Shown: positions 16,292 to 24,180 of the stretch, in pieces
Numbering within the stretch: the stretch's first letter is position 1
Layout of the letters: every line of letters starts with the position of its first letter
DNA from: JAAGZL01 sp050288625
GTDB taxonomy: Bacteria > Pseudomonadota > Gammaproteobacteria > Chromatiales > Chromatiaceae
Direction of reading: 5' to 3'
NCBI GenBank assembly: GCA_050288625.1
Contig: JBNKEE010000039.1
Span: forward strand, 1 to 31,158
DNA: 31,158 nucleotides
Position numbers and translations under genes: made by a program
Notes under the pieces: generated by a model
What the model saw: the letters and a program-made list of their open reading frames with translations, nothing else
What the model was told of the DNA's origin: nothing
Databases searched by the model: none

Positions 16292-17314
16292 ATGCAGCTA
16301 TCTGATTTTTATTATCAACTTCCGAAAGATCTGATTGCTCAGTATCCCACTGAGCGACGTAGTGACAGCCGTCTACTTTGTCTGGACGGCAATAGTGGAA
16401 GTGTAGATGACATGATGTTTGTAGATTTACCTGGCATGTTGCAACAGGGAGATCTTCTTGTATTCAACGATACCAAGGTTATCCCGGCCCGTATGTACGG
16501 TCAAAAAAAGACTGGCGGAAAGGTGGAAGTACTTGTGGAGCGGCTGTTGGATGCACACAGTGCCCTGGTGCATCTTAGGTCAAGCAAATCACCCAAGTCT
16601 GGCGCCGTGATCAATATTGGCGATATTGAATTAGAGGTGATTGGTCGTATAGGAGAACTTTTTGAGATAGTCTCCCATGGTAAGGAGATGATACGGTTGA
16701 TGGAGGAGTACGGGCACATACCACTTCCGCCTTATATCCAGCGTGGGGATGAAAGGCTGGATCTGGATCGCTATCAGACCATATATGCAGAGCGTCCAGG
16801 TGCGGTGGCTGCGCCCACTGCCGGGCTGCACTTCGACCAGGAAATGTTGCAACGAATCGGAGAGATGGGAGTGGAGAGCGCCAGGGTTACCCTGCATGTG
16901 GGGGCCGGCACCTTTCAGCCGGTACGTGTGCAGAACTTGGATGAACACGAGATGCATAGTGAACTGGTGGAGGTGAGTTCGGACGTCTGTGCAGCGGTAG
17001 CGGCGACTAGGGAGCGTGGTGGTAGGGTGATCGCTGTGGGTACCACCAGTGTGCGTAGCCTGGAGGCGGCATCTGCTGATGGCGAATTGAAACCATTCAA
17101 TGGCGATACCAGGCTGTTTATCCGCCCGGGATACAGGTTTAATACAGTAGATGCCATGCTGACCAACTTCCATCTACCAGAATCCACGCTTTTGATGTTG
17201 GTGGCGGCCTTTGCAGGCTATGATCACCTGATGATGGCGTACCGGCATGCGGTAGAGCAGAGATATCGCTTCTTCAGCTATGGGGATGCGATGTTTATAA
17301 CTAGGATGGAGTGA
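16292..17314 (+). CDS. queA: S-adenosylmethionine:tRNA ribosyltransferase-isomerase
   Basis: This 340-residue full-length QueA transfers and isomerises the ribosyl part of SAM onto preQ1 in tRNA, giving epoxyqueuosine. Conserved blocks are the N-terminal MQLSDFYYQLPKDLIAQYP, LLVFNDTKVIPARMYG, GAVAAPTAGLHFD, VTLHVGAGTFQPVR, MHSE, VGTTSVRSLE and the end TNFHLPESTLLMLVAAFAG. It lies upstream of tgt, which performs the preceding base exchange, so both serve queuosine synthesis. The 209-base gap to tgt is unusually long for this pair and carries an oppositely oriented RNA-like element. Confidence 0.98.
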   Translation: MQLSDFYYQLPKDLIAQYPTERRSDSRLLCLDGNSGSVDDMMFVDLPGMLQQGDLLVFNDTKVIPARMYGQKKTGGKVEVLVERLLDAHSALVHLRSSKSPKSGAVINIGDIELEVIGRIGELFEIVSHGKEMIRLMEEYGHIPLPPYIQRGDERLDLDRYQTIYAERPGAVAAPTAGLHFDQEMLQRIGEMGVESARVTLHVGAGTFQPVRVQNLDEHEMHSELVEVSSDVCAAVAATRERGGRVIAVGTTSVRSLEAASADGELKPFNGDTRLFIRPGYRFNTVDAMLTNFHLPESTLLMLVAAFAGYDHLMMAYRHAVEQRYRFFSYGDAMFITRME

Positions 17315-17384
17315 TTGTGGATTGGGCCTTGTTCACAACCGGATGCCTCTATCCGTTCGCGACATTTGTACATCCATGTACATC

Positions 17385-17414
17385 AAAAAAAAGGCGCGGT
17401 GAAGAACCGCGCCT
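17385..17414 (-). terminator. Intrinsic terminator, minus strand
   Basis: AGGCGCGGT-TCTTC-ACCGCGCCT on the minus strand is a 9-bp perfect GC-rich stem followed by eight T. On the plus strand the same stem is preceded by A and followed by CTAAAACC, so it works leftward only. No protein gene on the minus strand ends here, which supports an RNA gene. Confidence 0.8.
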
Positions 17415-17469
17415 AAAACCACTAAAGGAGGAAACTGAATCAATACTGCAGCGATTCAGGATAGTAGAA
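17385..17469 (-). ncRNA. Candidate small RNA with anti-Shine-Dalgarno loop, queA-tgt gap
   Basis: Reading the minus strand there is a 7-bp hairpin, CTGAATC-N11-GATTCAG (17459-17435). A single-stranded stretch with TTTCCTCCTTT (17434-17424) follows. Then comes an intrinsic terminator (9-bp stem at 17414-17392) and eight T (17392-17385). This is the classic order of a trans-acting small RNA whose CCUCC segment can pair with ribosome sites. A TTGACA box lies upstream on the minus strand (17497-17492), and TATATT at 17481-17476, but their spacing to each other is only 10 bases. The promoter and exact 5' end (about 17469) are therefore uncertain. The AAAGGAGG on the plus strand is not followed by a usable start codon, so it is not an ordinary ribosome site. 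Confidence 0.5.
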
Positions 17470-17523
17470 TCTTCTAATATACTAACTCATTTGTCAACAC
17501 TTTTTTGATATTTATTAGATTTA

Positions 17524-18621
17524 ATGCGATTTCATACCATAGAAACAGATAATCTATCTCGCCGTGCCCAGTTGGAATTTGACCGTGGGACCGTGGAAAC
17601 TCCAGCATTCATGCCGGTTGGTACCTATGGCACAGTTAAGGCCATGACCGTGGAAGAACTGCACGACCTGGGGGCCGAAATCATCCTGGGGAACACCTTT
17701 CATCTCATGTTGCGTCCTGGTACTGACATCATAACCAGACATGGTGATCTGCACGATTTTACCCATTGGCAGGGGCCGATCCTCACCGATTCCGGTGGGT
17801 TCCAAGTTTTCAGTTTGGGCGACATACGGAAAATAACTGAGGAAGGTGTCCACTTCCGCTCACCAGTAGACGGAAGCAAGATCTTTATGGGACCAGAGGA
17901 GTCCATACAGGTGCAGCGAGATCTGGGTTCAGACATCGTGATGATTTTTGATGAGTGCACGCCATATCCGGCCACTGAGGAGGAGGCACGCAAATCCATG
18001 GAGTTGTCTCTGCGTTGGGCTGAGCGTAGCAAGCGGGCCCACGGCGATAATCCTGCCGCGCTCTTCGGCATAGTTCAGGGTGGTGTGTACGAACATTTGC
18101 GCGGAGAGTCTCTGCAAGGGCTAGTGGAGATAGGTTTCGATGGCTATGCGGTGGGTGGTCTTTCTGTGGGTGAGCCAGCTGAGGATAGATGGAGGGTGTT
18201 GGACCACCTTTCGACCAGGCTTCCTCTGGATAAGCCACGCTATCTGATGGGGGTGGGTACGCCTGAGGATATCGTCGAGGCAGTGCGTCGCGGGATAGAT
18301 ATGTTCGACTGTGTCATGCCGACCCGCAACGCTCGTAACGGGCACCTATTTACTCACACTGGCGTAGTACGGATCAGGAATGCCACCTATCAATATGATA
18401 CCGGTCCGCTAGATCCTATGTGTGACTGCTATACCTGTAAGAACTACAGCAGGGCCTATCTCAGGCATTTATCGCGCTGTAACGAGATCCTGGGAGCGCG
18501 GCTGAATACCATCCATAACCTTTACTATTATCAGACCCTTATGCGCAACATTCGGGACGCGATCGAACAGCAGAGATTTGAACAGTTTGCGCAGGAGTTT
18601 TATGCCTTACGTGGGGCATAG
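17524..18621 (+). CDS. tgt: tRNA-guanine transglycosylase
   Basis: This 365-residue enzyme swaps guanine-34 of GUN-anticodon tRNAs for preQ1. Evidence includes ETPAFMPVGTYGTVKAMT, LGNTFHLMLRPG, LTDSGGFQVFSLG (substrate Asp), GIVQGGVYEHLR, FDCVMPTRNARNGHLFT (nucleophilic Asp and intermolecular base), and the zinc site CDCYTCKNYSRAYLRHL. The length is normal. It follows queA but is not followed by yajC-secD-secF, which are next in many proteobacteria. Instead it ends at a bidirectional terminator. Confidence 0.98.
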   Translation: MRFHTIETDNLSRRAQLEFDRGTVETPAFMPVGTYGTVKAMTVEELHDLGAEIILGNTFHLMLRPGTDIITRHGDLHDFTHWQGPILTDSGGFQVFSLGDIRKITEEGVHFRSPVDGSKIFMGPEESIQVQRDLGSDIVMIFDECTPYPATEEEARKSMELSLRWAERSKRAHGDNPAALFGIVQGGVYEHLRGESLQGLVEIGFDGYAVGGLSVGEPAEDRWRVLDHLSTRLPLDKPRYLMGVGTPEDIVEAVRRGIDMFDCVMPTRNARNGHLFTHTGVVRIRNATYQYDTGPLDPMCDCYTCKNYSRAYLRHLSRCNEILGARLNTIHNLYYYQTLMRNIRDAIEQQRFEQFAQEFYALRGA

Positions 18622-18631
18622 CGGGCAGAAA

Positions 18632-18657
18632 AAAGCCCCGTTCGAAAACGGGGCTTT
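18632..18657. terminator. Bidirectional intrinsic terminator after tgt
   Basis: An 11-bp stem, AAAGCCCCGTT-CGAA-AACGGGGCTTT, has A tracts on its left and TTT on its right. On the minus strand the stem is followed by a run of T. It serves both tgt (+) and the glycine-zipper gene (-), whose stops flank it. Confidence 0.85.
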
Positions 18658-18673
18658 ACCTACGTGCGTCTAG

Positions 18674-19123
18674 TTAGTTTGCAGCCTGCCAACTGCCATC
18701 GGCCTGGCGGCACGCCTTACCGTATACTGTCTCTGGTTTACCACCGATTATGGCCTCAGTGGTGTATTCACGACAAGGGCCGCTTGCGGTTTCATAGGTG
18801 TTGGTAGGGGTTACTGTGTAGCTGTTGCCGGTGTTGGGATTGGTCCAACTCTTTGAGCTGTTATCAGAATAGCTCTCCAGGGCCTGTTGAGAGTACATAC
18901 GATCCTGTTGGTCCATTCGGGCTCCGATATTGCCACCTATAATCGCGCCAGCAATCATTCCGAGACCAGTTGCCCATCTCCTGCCACTTCCTTTTCCGAT
19001 CTGATTGCCAATTACGCCTCCAACCACAGCGCCAGTTGCAATACCTACATCACGATTAGGGTTTTGGGTGCATGCGAAAAGAAAAGTCGATGCCACCAGT
19101 GCTGTTAAGATCCTGAGTTTCAT
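18674..19123 (-). CDS. Glycine-zipper 2TM lipoprotein
   Basis: This 149-residue outer-membrane-type protein has an N-terminus MKLRILTALVASTFLFACTQ with lipobox LFAC, indicating a lipoprotein. The glycine-zipper domain (about 28-70) has the GAVVGGVIGNQIGKGSGRR and AGAIIGGNIGARMD repeats. The C-terminal part is rich in Ser/Thr/Asn and resembles the RT0821/Lpp-type surface domain with GPCREYTTEAIIGGKPETVYGKAC. The ATG at 19123 has GGAG 6 bases upstream. An in-frame extension to 19246 lacks a ribosome site and would bury the lipobox. The role is envelope stability, unknown in detail. Confidence 0.88.
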   Translation of the reverse strand: MKLRILTALVASTFLFACTQNPNRDVGIATGAVVGGVIGNQIGKGSGRRWATGLGMIAGAIIGGNIGARMDQQDRMYSQQALESYSDNSSKSWTNPNTGNSYTVTPTNTYETASGPCREYTTEAIIGGKPETVYGKACRQADGSWQAAN

Positions 19124-19273
19124 TTTTATCTCCGACATCCAATTAGTTAGTTTGAGTATGGCTATCATAATGCCACAACTATGAACCATAGCTGAATGGA
19201 AATAATCAAGAAATCCTAGTGTTCTTGTCTTATGGGTAAAATGCAATATAAAAACGTGAACCTGTACTCAGGG

Positions 19274-19702
19274 TTAGCATTGCTCCCAGGGTAGCCCGCG
19301 GAAACGCCAGCCACCAACAGTGCTGCGTTGGTGATTGTCATCCAGTTCACCTTCGAACCCTTCACCCACGTGGAAGACCTTGTTGAACCCTTCCTCCATT
19401 AAGAGTTTACCCGCTTCAAGGGAGCGCTTGCCGCTACGGCATATCAGAACTACCGGAGCGCATCCATCATCTATGGCGCAGACCGCTCCACCCAGAACCA
19501 GTTTGCGTATATCTGTAACAAAATGTGGGTTGATCACCCAATCCGGTTCATCAATCCAGGGGACATGAACAGCTCCTACAGGATGACCTACAAATAGGAA
19601 TTCCATGCTTGAACGTATGTCCACCAGAATGGTTCTTGGGTCGTCTTGGATCAACTTCTGTGCCTGTTCCGGGCTCAGGTTGATCGGTTTTTTTTCACTC
19701 AT
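19274..19702 (-). CDS. Rhodanese-like protein
   Basis: This 142-residue single rhodanese domain transfers sulfane sulfur by way of an active-site cysteine. The catalytic loop is LICRSGKRSLEAG, and VDIRSSMEFLFVGHPVGAVHVPW is the usual N-terminal part. The C-terminal GGWRFRGLPWEQC also carries a cysteine at the very end, which could interact with the loop. The ATG at 19702 is chosen, as GAGGAG lies 11 bases upstream and a GTG at 19714 overlaps that site. In a sulfur oxidiser it may pass persulfide sulfur, but the partner is not shown here. Confidence 0.9.
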   Translation of the reverse strand: MSEKKPINLSPEQAQKLIQDDPRTILVDIRSSMEFLFVGHPVGAVHVPWIDEPDWVINPHFVTDIRKLVLGGAVCAIDDGCAPVVLICRSGKRSLEAGKLLMEEGFNKVFHVGEGFEGELDDNHQRSTVGGWRFRGLPWEQC

Positions 19703-19856
19703 TTTTTGACTCACTCCTCAATAACTGGGGCGGTTGGTGGTAGAATCCGTAAGCTTTAAACGTACTGCTAATCACGAATTGTCTAAGTCTAACGCTAATC
19801 ATTCGCAGAACTGAGTTAATTATAGAACATATTGCAGGCTAGCATAAAATAAATAT

Positions 19857-20753
19857 ATGAGCTCAAGAATAATCATCCTGATGTTGCGGCTGGCATCCAT
19901 GATGCCGTTGTCCATGGCGCGTGGTCTGGGGCATCTGGCTGGACGGCTACTCTATCTGATACCAAACAAGCAACGACGCATCCATAAGATAAATATAGGT
20001 ATCTGTTTTCCAGATATGTCTGCGCAGGAGCAGGACAATCTGTTACGCGAAAGTCTAATTGAAAACCTGATGACCATGATGGAGTTGCCGGCCGTGTGGC
20101 TGGGAGATCCCTCTACATGGCTGAATATGACAGAGCCTGGGGAAGGCTTTTCCAAATTGAAGCAGGCCATGGCCTCCAAAAGGGGTGTTATTCTGGCCGG
20201 TCCACATCAAGGTAACTGGGAGGTGGCGTTTCTCTACCTATCCGCACAATTTCCCACAACCGCCCTCTATCGCCCACCCAGGAAGAAGGTTCTGAACGAA
20301 CCTATATACCGAGGTCGTCGTAAAGGTGGTGGAAACCTTGCTCCCGCTACGGTGCAGGGGGTAAAGAAACTGATTACCGCCCTGAAAAAGGGAGAGATGC
20401 TGTTCATCCTGACAGACCAGGCGCCCAAGGCGGCAGGGAAGCAGGGTAGTGTATATGCACCGTTTTTTGGCCGAGAGGCACCAACCATGGTCCTGGTGAA
20501 CAGTCTGGCGCGCAAGACTGGAGCACCGGTGTTCTTTTTCTATGCCGAGAGGACGCCTACTGGTGGATACCGTCTTAACTGTGTTGAGGCCCCAAAAGGG
20601 GTGAATGACCCTAATGTTGAAGAGGCGGCTGCAGCGATAAACCTGGGGCTGGAGGAGTGTATTCGCCAGAGGCCTGAGCAGTACCTTTGGGGGTACAAAA
20701 AATTTGAGAAAAGCCAGGATGGTGGGCGTTCTCCGTACTCTTCTGTCAAATAG
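19857..20753 (+). CDS. LpxL/HtrB-family lipid A acyltransferase
   Basis: This 298-residue inner-membrane lysophospholipid-type acyltransferase of the lauroyl/myristoyl family adds secondary acyl chains to lipid A precursor. Residues 1-20 form a hydrophobic anchor. Key blocks are ILAGPHQGNWE (the HX4E catalytic motif, about residue 120), ALYRPPRKKVLNEPIYRGRR, ILTDQAPKAAGKQGSVYAPFFG and YLWGYKKF at the end. It is monocistronic, with a 130-base gap before the next gene. Which acyl chain it uses cannot be told. Confidence 0.93.
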   Translation: MSSRIIILMLRLASMMPLSMARGLGHLAGRLLYLIPNKQRRIHKINIGICFPDMSAQEQDNLLRESLIENLMTMMELPAVWLGDPSTWLNMTEPGEGFSKLKQAMASKRGVILAGPHQGNWEVAFLYLSAQFPTTALYRPPRKKVLNEPIYRGRRKGGGNLAPATVQGVKKLITALKKGEMLFILTDQAPKAAGKQGSVYAPFFGREAPTMVLVNSLARKTGAPVFFFYAERTPTGGYRLNCVEAPKGVNDPNVEEAAAAINLGLEECIRQRPEQYLWGYKKFEKSQDGGRSPYSSVK

Positions 20754-20883
20754 CCTGTAACTGGTGATATAACCCATTAAAAATCAAGTAAATCCACCTG
20801 AATATCGGAATTAAAGTATTCCCTAAAACTGGTCGCTACCCATGGTATGAAAGAGACACCTTAATACTAGGGGAATAAGGCCA

Positions 20884-23025
20884 ATGGATCTGATGTCTGG
20901 AAAGAATGCTTGCCTTGGGCTGTTATTGCTCTTGGTGCCGCTGTGGCTGAACGCTGCTGAAGACGTGATCACTGAGGATGCGGCAGCAGACACCAGGGTA
21001 CTGATAGATGTGTCTGGCAGCATGAAACAGAACGATCCAAAAAACCTGCGTCAGCCAGCTTTGCGCTTGTTGGTTGGTCTGCTGCCAAAGGATAGTAGAG
21101 CTGGCGTGTGGACCTTTGGCCAGTATGTGAACGAAGAGATTCCTTTAGGCAAGGTGGATGAAGGGTGGAGAGATAGAGCCCGTGCGTCCAGTAGTAAGAT
21201 ACACTCACGTGGCCTGTATACAGATATCGAAGAGGCCCTGAAACGTTCGACCGAGGACTGGAAAAAAGCTGACAGTAGATATACCCGTCATGTGGTGGTG
21301 CTTACCGACGGTGTTGTTGATATATCAAAAAAGAGCATTATCAGCGCCAAATCAAGGAGACGCATAATTGATGAGGTGTTGCCCAGGCTGAAAAAGCTTG
21401 GGGTCAAGGTGCACAGCATCGCCTTGTCTCAGAGTGCAGATCACCATCTATTGAAAAAGATGTCTGGAGCCACGGATGGTTGGTATGAGCAGGTGGATGA
21501 TGCAGACCAGCTAAAACGCATCTTTCTACGTATATTTGAAAAGGTCAGTAAGCCTGACACAGTTCCACTTAGTAAAGATAACAAATTCAGGATCGACAAG
21601 AGTGTTAAAGAAGCCACTCTCCTGGTATTTCGTTCTGCTGACAAAGAGCCAACCAAGGTAAAGACTCCAAGCGGCGTCAGCTTCAGCTCAGAAGACACTC
21701 CAAAGAGTGTTAGTTGGCATCGTGATGATGGCTATGATCTTATGACTATCACCAATCCTGAGCCTGGTGAGTGGCAGATCCTGGCCGATGTTGATCCAGA
21801 CAACAGGGTTATTGTAGTCACAGATCTCAAGATGCTTGCAAGCTCACTCCCCAACCGTGTGTTACAGGGGGAGTTGAATAAGATAAAGATCCTGTTCAAA
21901 GATCAAGGCAAGAAGATATCCGAAAAAGAGTTTCTGGATGTGGTCGCTGTCAAATCCGTGCATATAGACGACAGGGGAACCAGTGAGCCTCGGCCGGTAT
22001 TTGATGATGGCAAGGGTGGAGATCAAGAAGCGGGTGACGGCGTATTTACCTTTACTTTCGGTAAAAATATCGGCAAAGGAAAGGTGGAGCTGATCCTTAC
22101 CGCCGAAGGTAAGACTTTTGTGCGTGAAAAGAGGTATACCACGGAGTCTATACCAGCCGTAACGGTTGAAAAGTTTGAGGGAGAACGTGCAGGTAAGGTC
22201 GGCCTGATGGCAACGGTTATTCCCGAGCCAAATCTGGTTGTTGGGAGGTCGCTGGAGGTTGAGGCGCAGCTTACCCCCAAGGAGGGTGAACCTGTTTCCG
22301 TGATGTTTTTACCCGGACCAGATGGCATGTCCAGGGAATCATGGATAGATCGTACCGAACTTAATGGGACTTGGGATCTGGATATAAAGATAAAGGCGAA
22401 TAGTGTCACAGGGAGTACGCTAGAGATGGATCTTGAGTCTATACCCATTGTTGGAATGGAGCCGGCCGTTGAACAGGCGCCACCTAAGGAAGAACCAAAA
22501 CCAGAGTCAGAGCCAAAAAGTGTAGCAGAGCCCACGCCTGAACCAGAGCCTGTGGACGAAGCAAAGCCACAACCTAAGCAAGAGCCACAATTAGATGAAG
22601 CTGAGGAAGAAGATAGCGGCTGGACCAACATCGTCCTCTTTATCCTGTTTAATGTTTTGATTATAGGCATTGGTGGCGGGGCCTACTGGTATTTCAGAAG
22701 ACGCAGTGGATCAATCTTTACAGAATTGTCTGAAGATGAGGTTGCCGAGGATGGGAATGAACAGGTGTCTGTTCAAGAAGAACCTCAAGATGATGGATCA
22801 CAAGAGGAAGAGGTTCAAGAGGTAGAAGAGGAGGAACCTCAAGAAGAAACTCAAGAGGAAGAAACTCAGGAGTTAGAAGAGGAAGAACCTCAAGAAGATG
22901 TTCAAGAGGAAGAGCCTCAAGAGGCAGAAGAGACAGAAGAAGAACCCACCGGGGACAAGATCGATCCTGATAAGGATATGGATGACCTGTCTGATCTTGA
23001 TCCAGAAGAAGATGAGATCAAATAA
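20884..23025 (+). CDS. VWA-domain membrane protein with acidic cytoplasmic tail
   Basis: This 713-residue protein has a signal peptide (1-24) and a von Willebrand A domain (about 36-215) with metal-site motif LIDVSGSMKQND and VVLTDGVVDIS. Immunoglobulin-like beta regions follow (about 235-530) and then a Pro/Glu linker (531-575). A membrane helix is at 580-603 (WTNIVLFILFNVLIIG), followed by RRRSG and an acidic tail rich in EEEPQE repeats. The VWA part therefore faces the periplasm and the tail the cytoplasm. The layout matches the family known as TIGR03503 as I recall it, whose function is undefined. The next gene starts 27 bases on and shares the tail motif MDDLSDLD (residues 699-706). Confidence 0.88.
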   Translation: MDLMSGKNACLGLLLLLVPLWLNAAEDVITEDAAADTRVLIDVSGSMKQNDPKNLRQPALRLLVGLLPKDSRAGVWTFGQYVNEEIPLGKVDEGWRDRARASSSKIHSRGLYTDIEEALKRSTEDWKKADSRYTRHVVVLTDGVVDISKKSIISAKSRRRIIDEVLPRLKKLGVKVHSIALSQSADHHLLKKMSGATDGWYEQVDDADQLKRIFLRIFEKVSKPDTVPLSKDNKFRIDKSVKEATLLVFRSADKEPTKVKTPSGVSFSSEDTPKSVSWHRDDGYDLMTITNPEPGEWQILADVDPDNRVIVVTDLKMLASSLPNRVLQGELNKIKILFKDQGKKISEKEFLDVVAVKSVHIDDRGTSEPRPVFDDGKGGDQEAGDGVFTFTFGKNIGKGKVELILTAEGKTFVREKRYTTESIPAVTVEKFEGERAGKVGLMATVIPEPNLVVGRSLEVEAQLTPKEGEPVSVMFLPGPDGMSRESWIDRTELNGTWDLDIKIKANSVTGSTLEMDLESIPIVGMEPAVEQAPPKEEPKPESEPKSVAEPTPEPEPVDEAKPQPKQEPQLDEAEEEDSGWTNIVLFILFNVLIIGIGGGAYWYFRRRSGSIFTELSEDEVAEDGNEQVSVQEEPQDDGSQEEEVQEVEEEEPQEETQEEETQELEEEEPQEDVQEEEPQEAEETEEEPTGDKIDPDKDMDDLSDLDPEEDEIK
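22774..22947 (+). repeat. Imperfect Glu/Gln/Pro codon repeat in the tail of the VWA protein
   Basis: This low-complexity coding repeat is built from variants of CAAGAGGAAGAR and GAACCTCAAGAA. It encodes stretches like EEEPQE, ETQEEE and QELEEE. It lies entirely within the cytoplasmic acidic tail. Repeats of this kind often vary in copy number. Confidence 0.75.
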
Positions 23026-23052
23026 GCAGTGGGTGCATAAAGGAGAAACCTA

Positions 23053-23820
23053 GTGATAACGATAAGCTCTTTGTGGTTCATGATCCTGATCGAACTGCTG
23101 ATTGCTACGACGCTGGTGTCGGGGTTGCTTGTCGTCTTTATCCTTATGCGTAAGATGCGTGATCGTAAGGCTGCCGCAAGTATTATCTGGAAAGTAAAGG
23201 AGGATGAAGCGCGTCGTACGGCTGAAACAAAAAAGATCATGTTGCATAAACTTGGTTTTGCTGATGACGATGCTGAAAAATTAGCGGTAAAAATCAATCA
23301 TGAAGAGAGGGCGTTTTACCAAAATGTCATCAATATGTATCTGCGTCGTGATGCAAGTGCGTTAGAAAGTTTGAACATAACCTTTGAGTCAACGGTCGAT
23401 CCTTACAGGACGCTGGAACTACCAGGAGGTGGTGGGTTAACGAAAAAGATAAGTGATTCTAAAGAGATGAAGGTGCTGAAAGAGGAGAACAAGCGTCTCT
23501 CCGAAGAGATAGCTGTAACCATGCAGACAATGGGGCGTATGTTGAGCGAGTACTCTTCTATGTTCGCGGAAAAAGCTAAAGAGCAGGAAGAGAAGGCCCA
23601 TGAAGAAGTGACTAAAGAGCAGGCCGTACCGGCTTCTGACGATAGTGCCGGTCAGGGAGAAGAAGGCGATAAAGAAACGGAAGACCTAACCAAAGATGTA
23701 GAGCACCTAGGTACAAGAATGGTCGAGGAGATGGATGATCTGTCGGATCTGGATCATAAAGAGGATAAAGACCTGAAGGATCTAGAGGCACCGGAAAATC
23801 CAGATGAACTTCTCGGCTAG
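23053..23820 (+). CDS. Membrane-anchored coiled-coil protein
   Basis: This 255-residue protein is not recognised as a named family. One N-terminal membrane helix (residues 5-31) is followed by KMRDRK, which puts the rest in the cytoplasm. The remainder is charged and largely helical, with a probable coiled coil (about 130-170: KEMKVLKEENKRLSEEI). The tail ends with MDDLSDLD at residues 227-234. The start is GTG at 23053 with AGGAG 7 bases upstream, 27 bases after the VWA gene, so the two are co-expressed. The tail motif is the same as in the VWA protein. Confidence 0.8.
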   Translation: MITISSLWFMILIELLIATTLVSGLLVVFILMRKMRDRKAAASIIWKVKEDEARRTAETKKIMLHKLGFADDDAEKLAVKINHEERAFYQNVINMYLRRDASALESLNITFESTVDPYRTLELPGGGGLTKKISDSKEMKVLKEENKRLSEEIAVTMQTMGRMLSEYSSMFAEKAKEQEEKAHEEVTKEQAVPASDDSAGQGEEGDKETEDLTKDVEHLGTRMVEEMDDLSDLDHKEDKDLKDLEAPENPDELLG

Positions 23821-23838
23821 CGATATTTATTACAGCCT

Positions 23839-24156
23839 TTAATCTATTACGACCTCGGTTGAACCACGGTCGCCCCAGTTATCGACCCATGTTAGTTTGA
23901 TTGTTTCGCCCTTGTCCCCACCTCTGAATGCGAAGGCAAGAAATGGATCTTTGGCAACATAGCTACTACAGAATGCTGTCATGATCGTTTTTTCCCTAAT
24001 GCTGCATATTATTTCCTGGATAAAATGCGGGCGACTATCTCCGTTGTTTTGATTTCTCATATTATGTTGACCGACCATAGGGTGAGTAATCAGCGCTCTA
24101 ACCTTAGTGACTCCTCTTGTATGTTTGGCTCTTATGACTATCGGTTTTTCAGGCAT
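23839..24156 (-). CDS. soxZ: Thiosulfate-oxidation carrier subunit SoxZ
   Basis: This 105-residue SoxZ is the partner of SoxY in the periplasmic SoxYZ carrier, to which thiosulfate is linked. Family signs are IVIRAKHTRGVTKVRALITHPM near the start, the HFIQEI strand, and FAFRGGDKGETIKLTWVDNWGDRGSTE at the end. It has no signal peptide, since it is exported by association with the Tat-type SoxY. It lies 24 bases after soxY. Confidence 0.95.
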   Translation of the reverse strand: MPEKPIVIRAKHTRGVTKVRALITHPMVGQHNMRNQNNGDSRPHFIQEIICSIREKTIMTAFCSSYVAKDPFLAFAFRGGDKGETIKLTWVDNWGDRGSTEVVID

Positions 24157-24180
24157 TGTTATATGGCTCCATTTGTATGT

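Noticed and set aside
17424..17434. Plus-strand AAAGGAGGAAA as a ribosome site
   Set aside because: No ATG, GTG or TTG lies at a workable distance and the frame that follows is short. It is better explained as the complement of the small RNA's CCUCC loop.
17492..17497. Minus-strand TTGACA as a firm promoter of the small RNA
   Set aside because: The best -10 (TATATT) is only 10 bases away and the hexamers at 17-18 bases (GAAGAT, AAGATT) match poorly, so I did not list it as a promoter.
17311..17508. Plus-strand frame of 65 residues after queA
   Set aside because: It runs through the minus-strand terminator and hairpin, starts inside the queA stop region without a ribosome site, and the peptide has no protein-like pattern.
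22023..22670. Long minus-strand frame opposite the VWA gene
   Set aside because: The Ser/Gly-rich peptide mirrors the Pro/Glu codons of the real gene and has no start signal.
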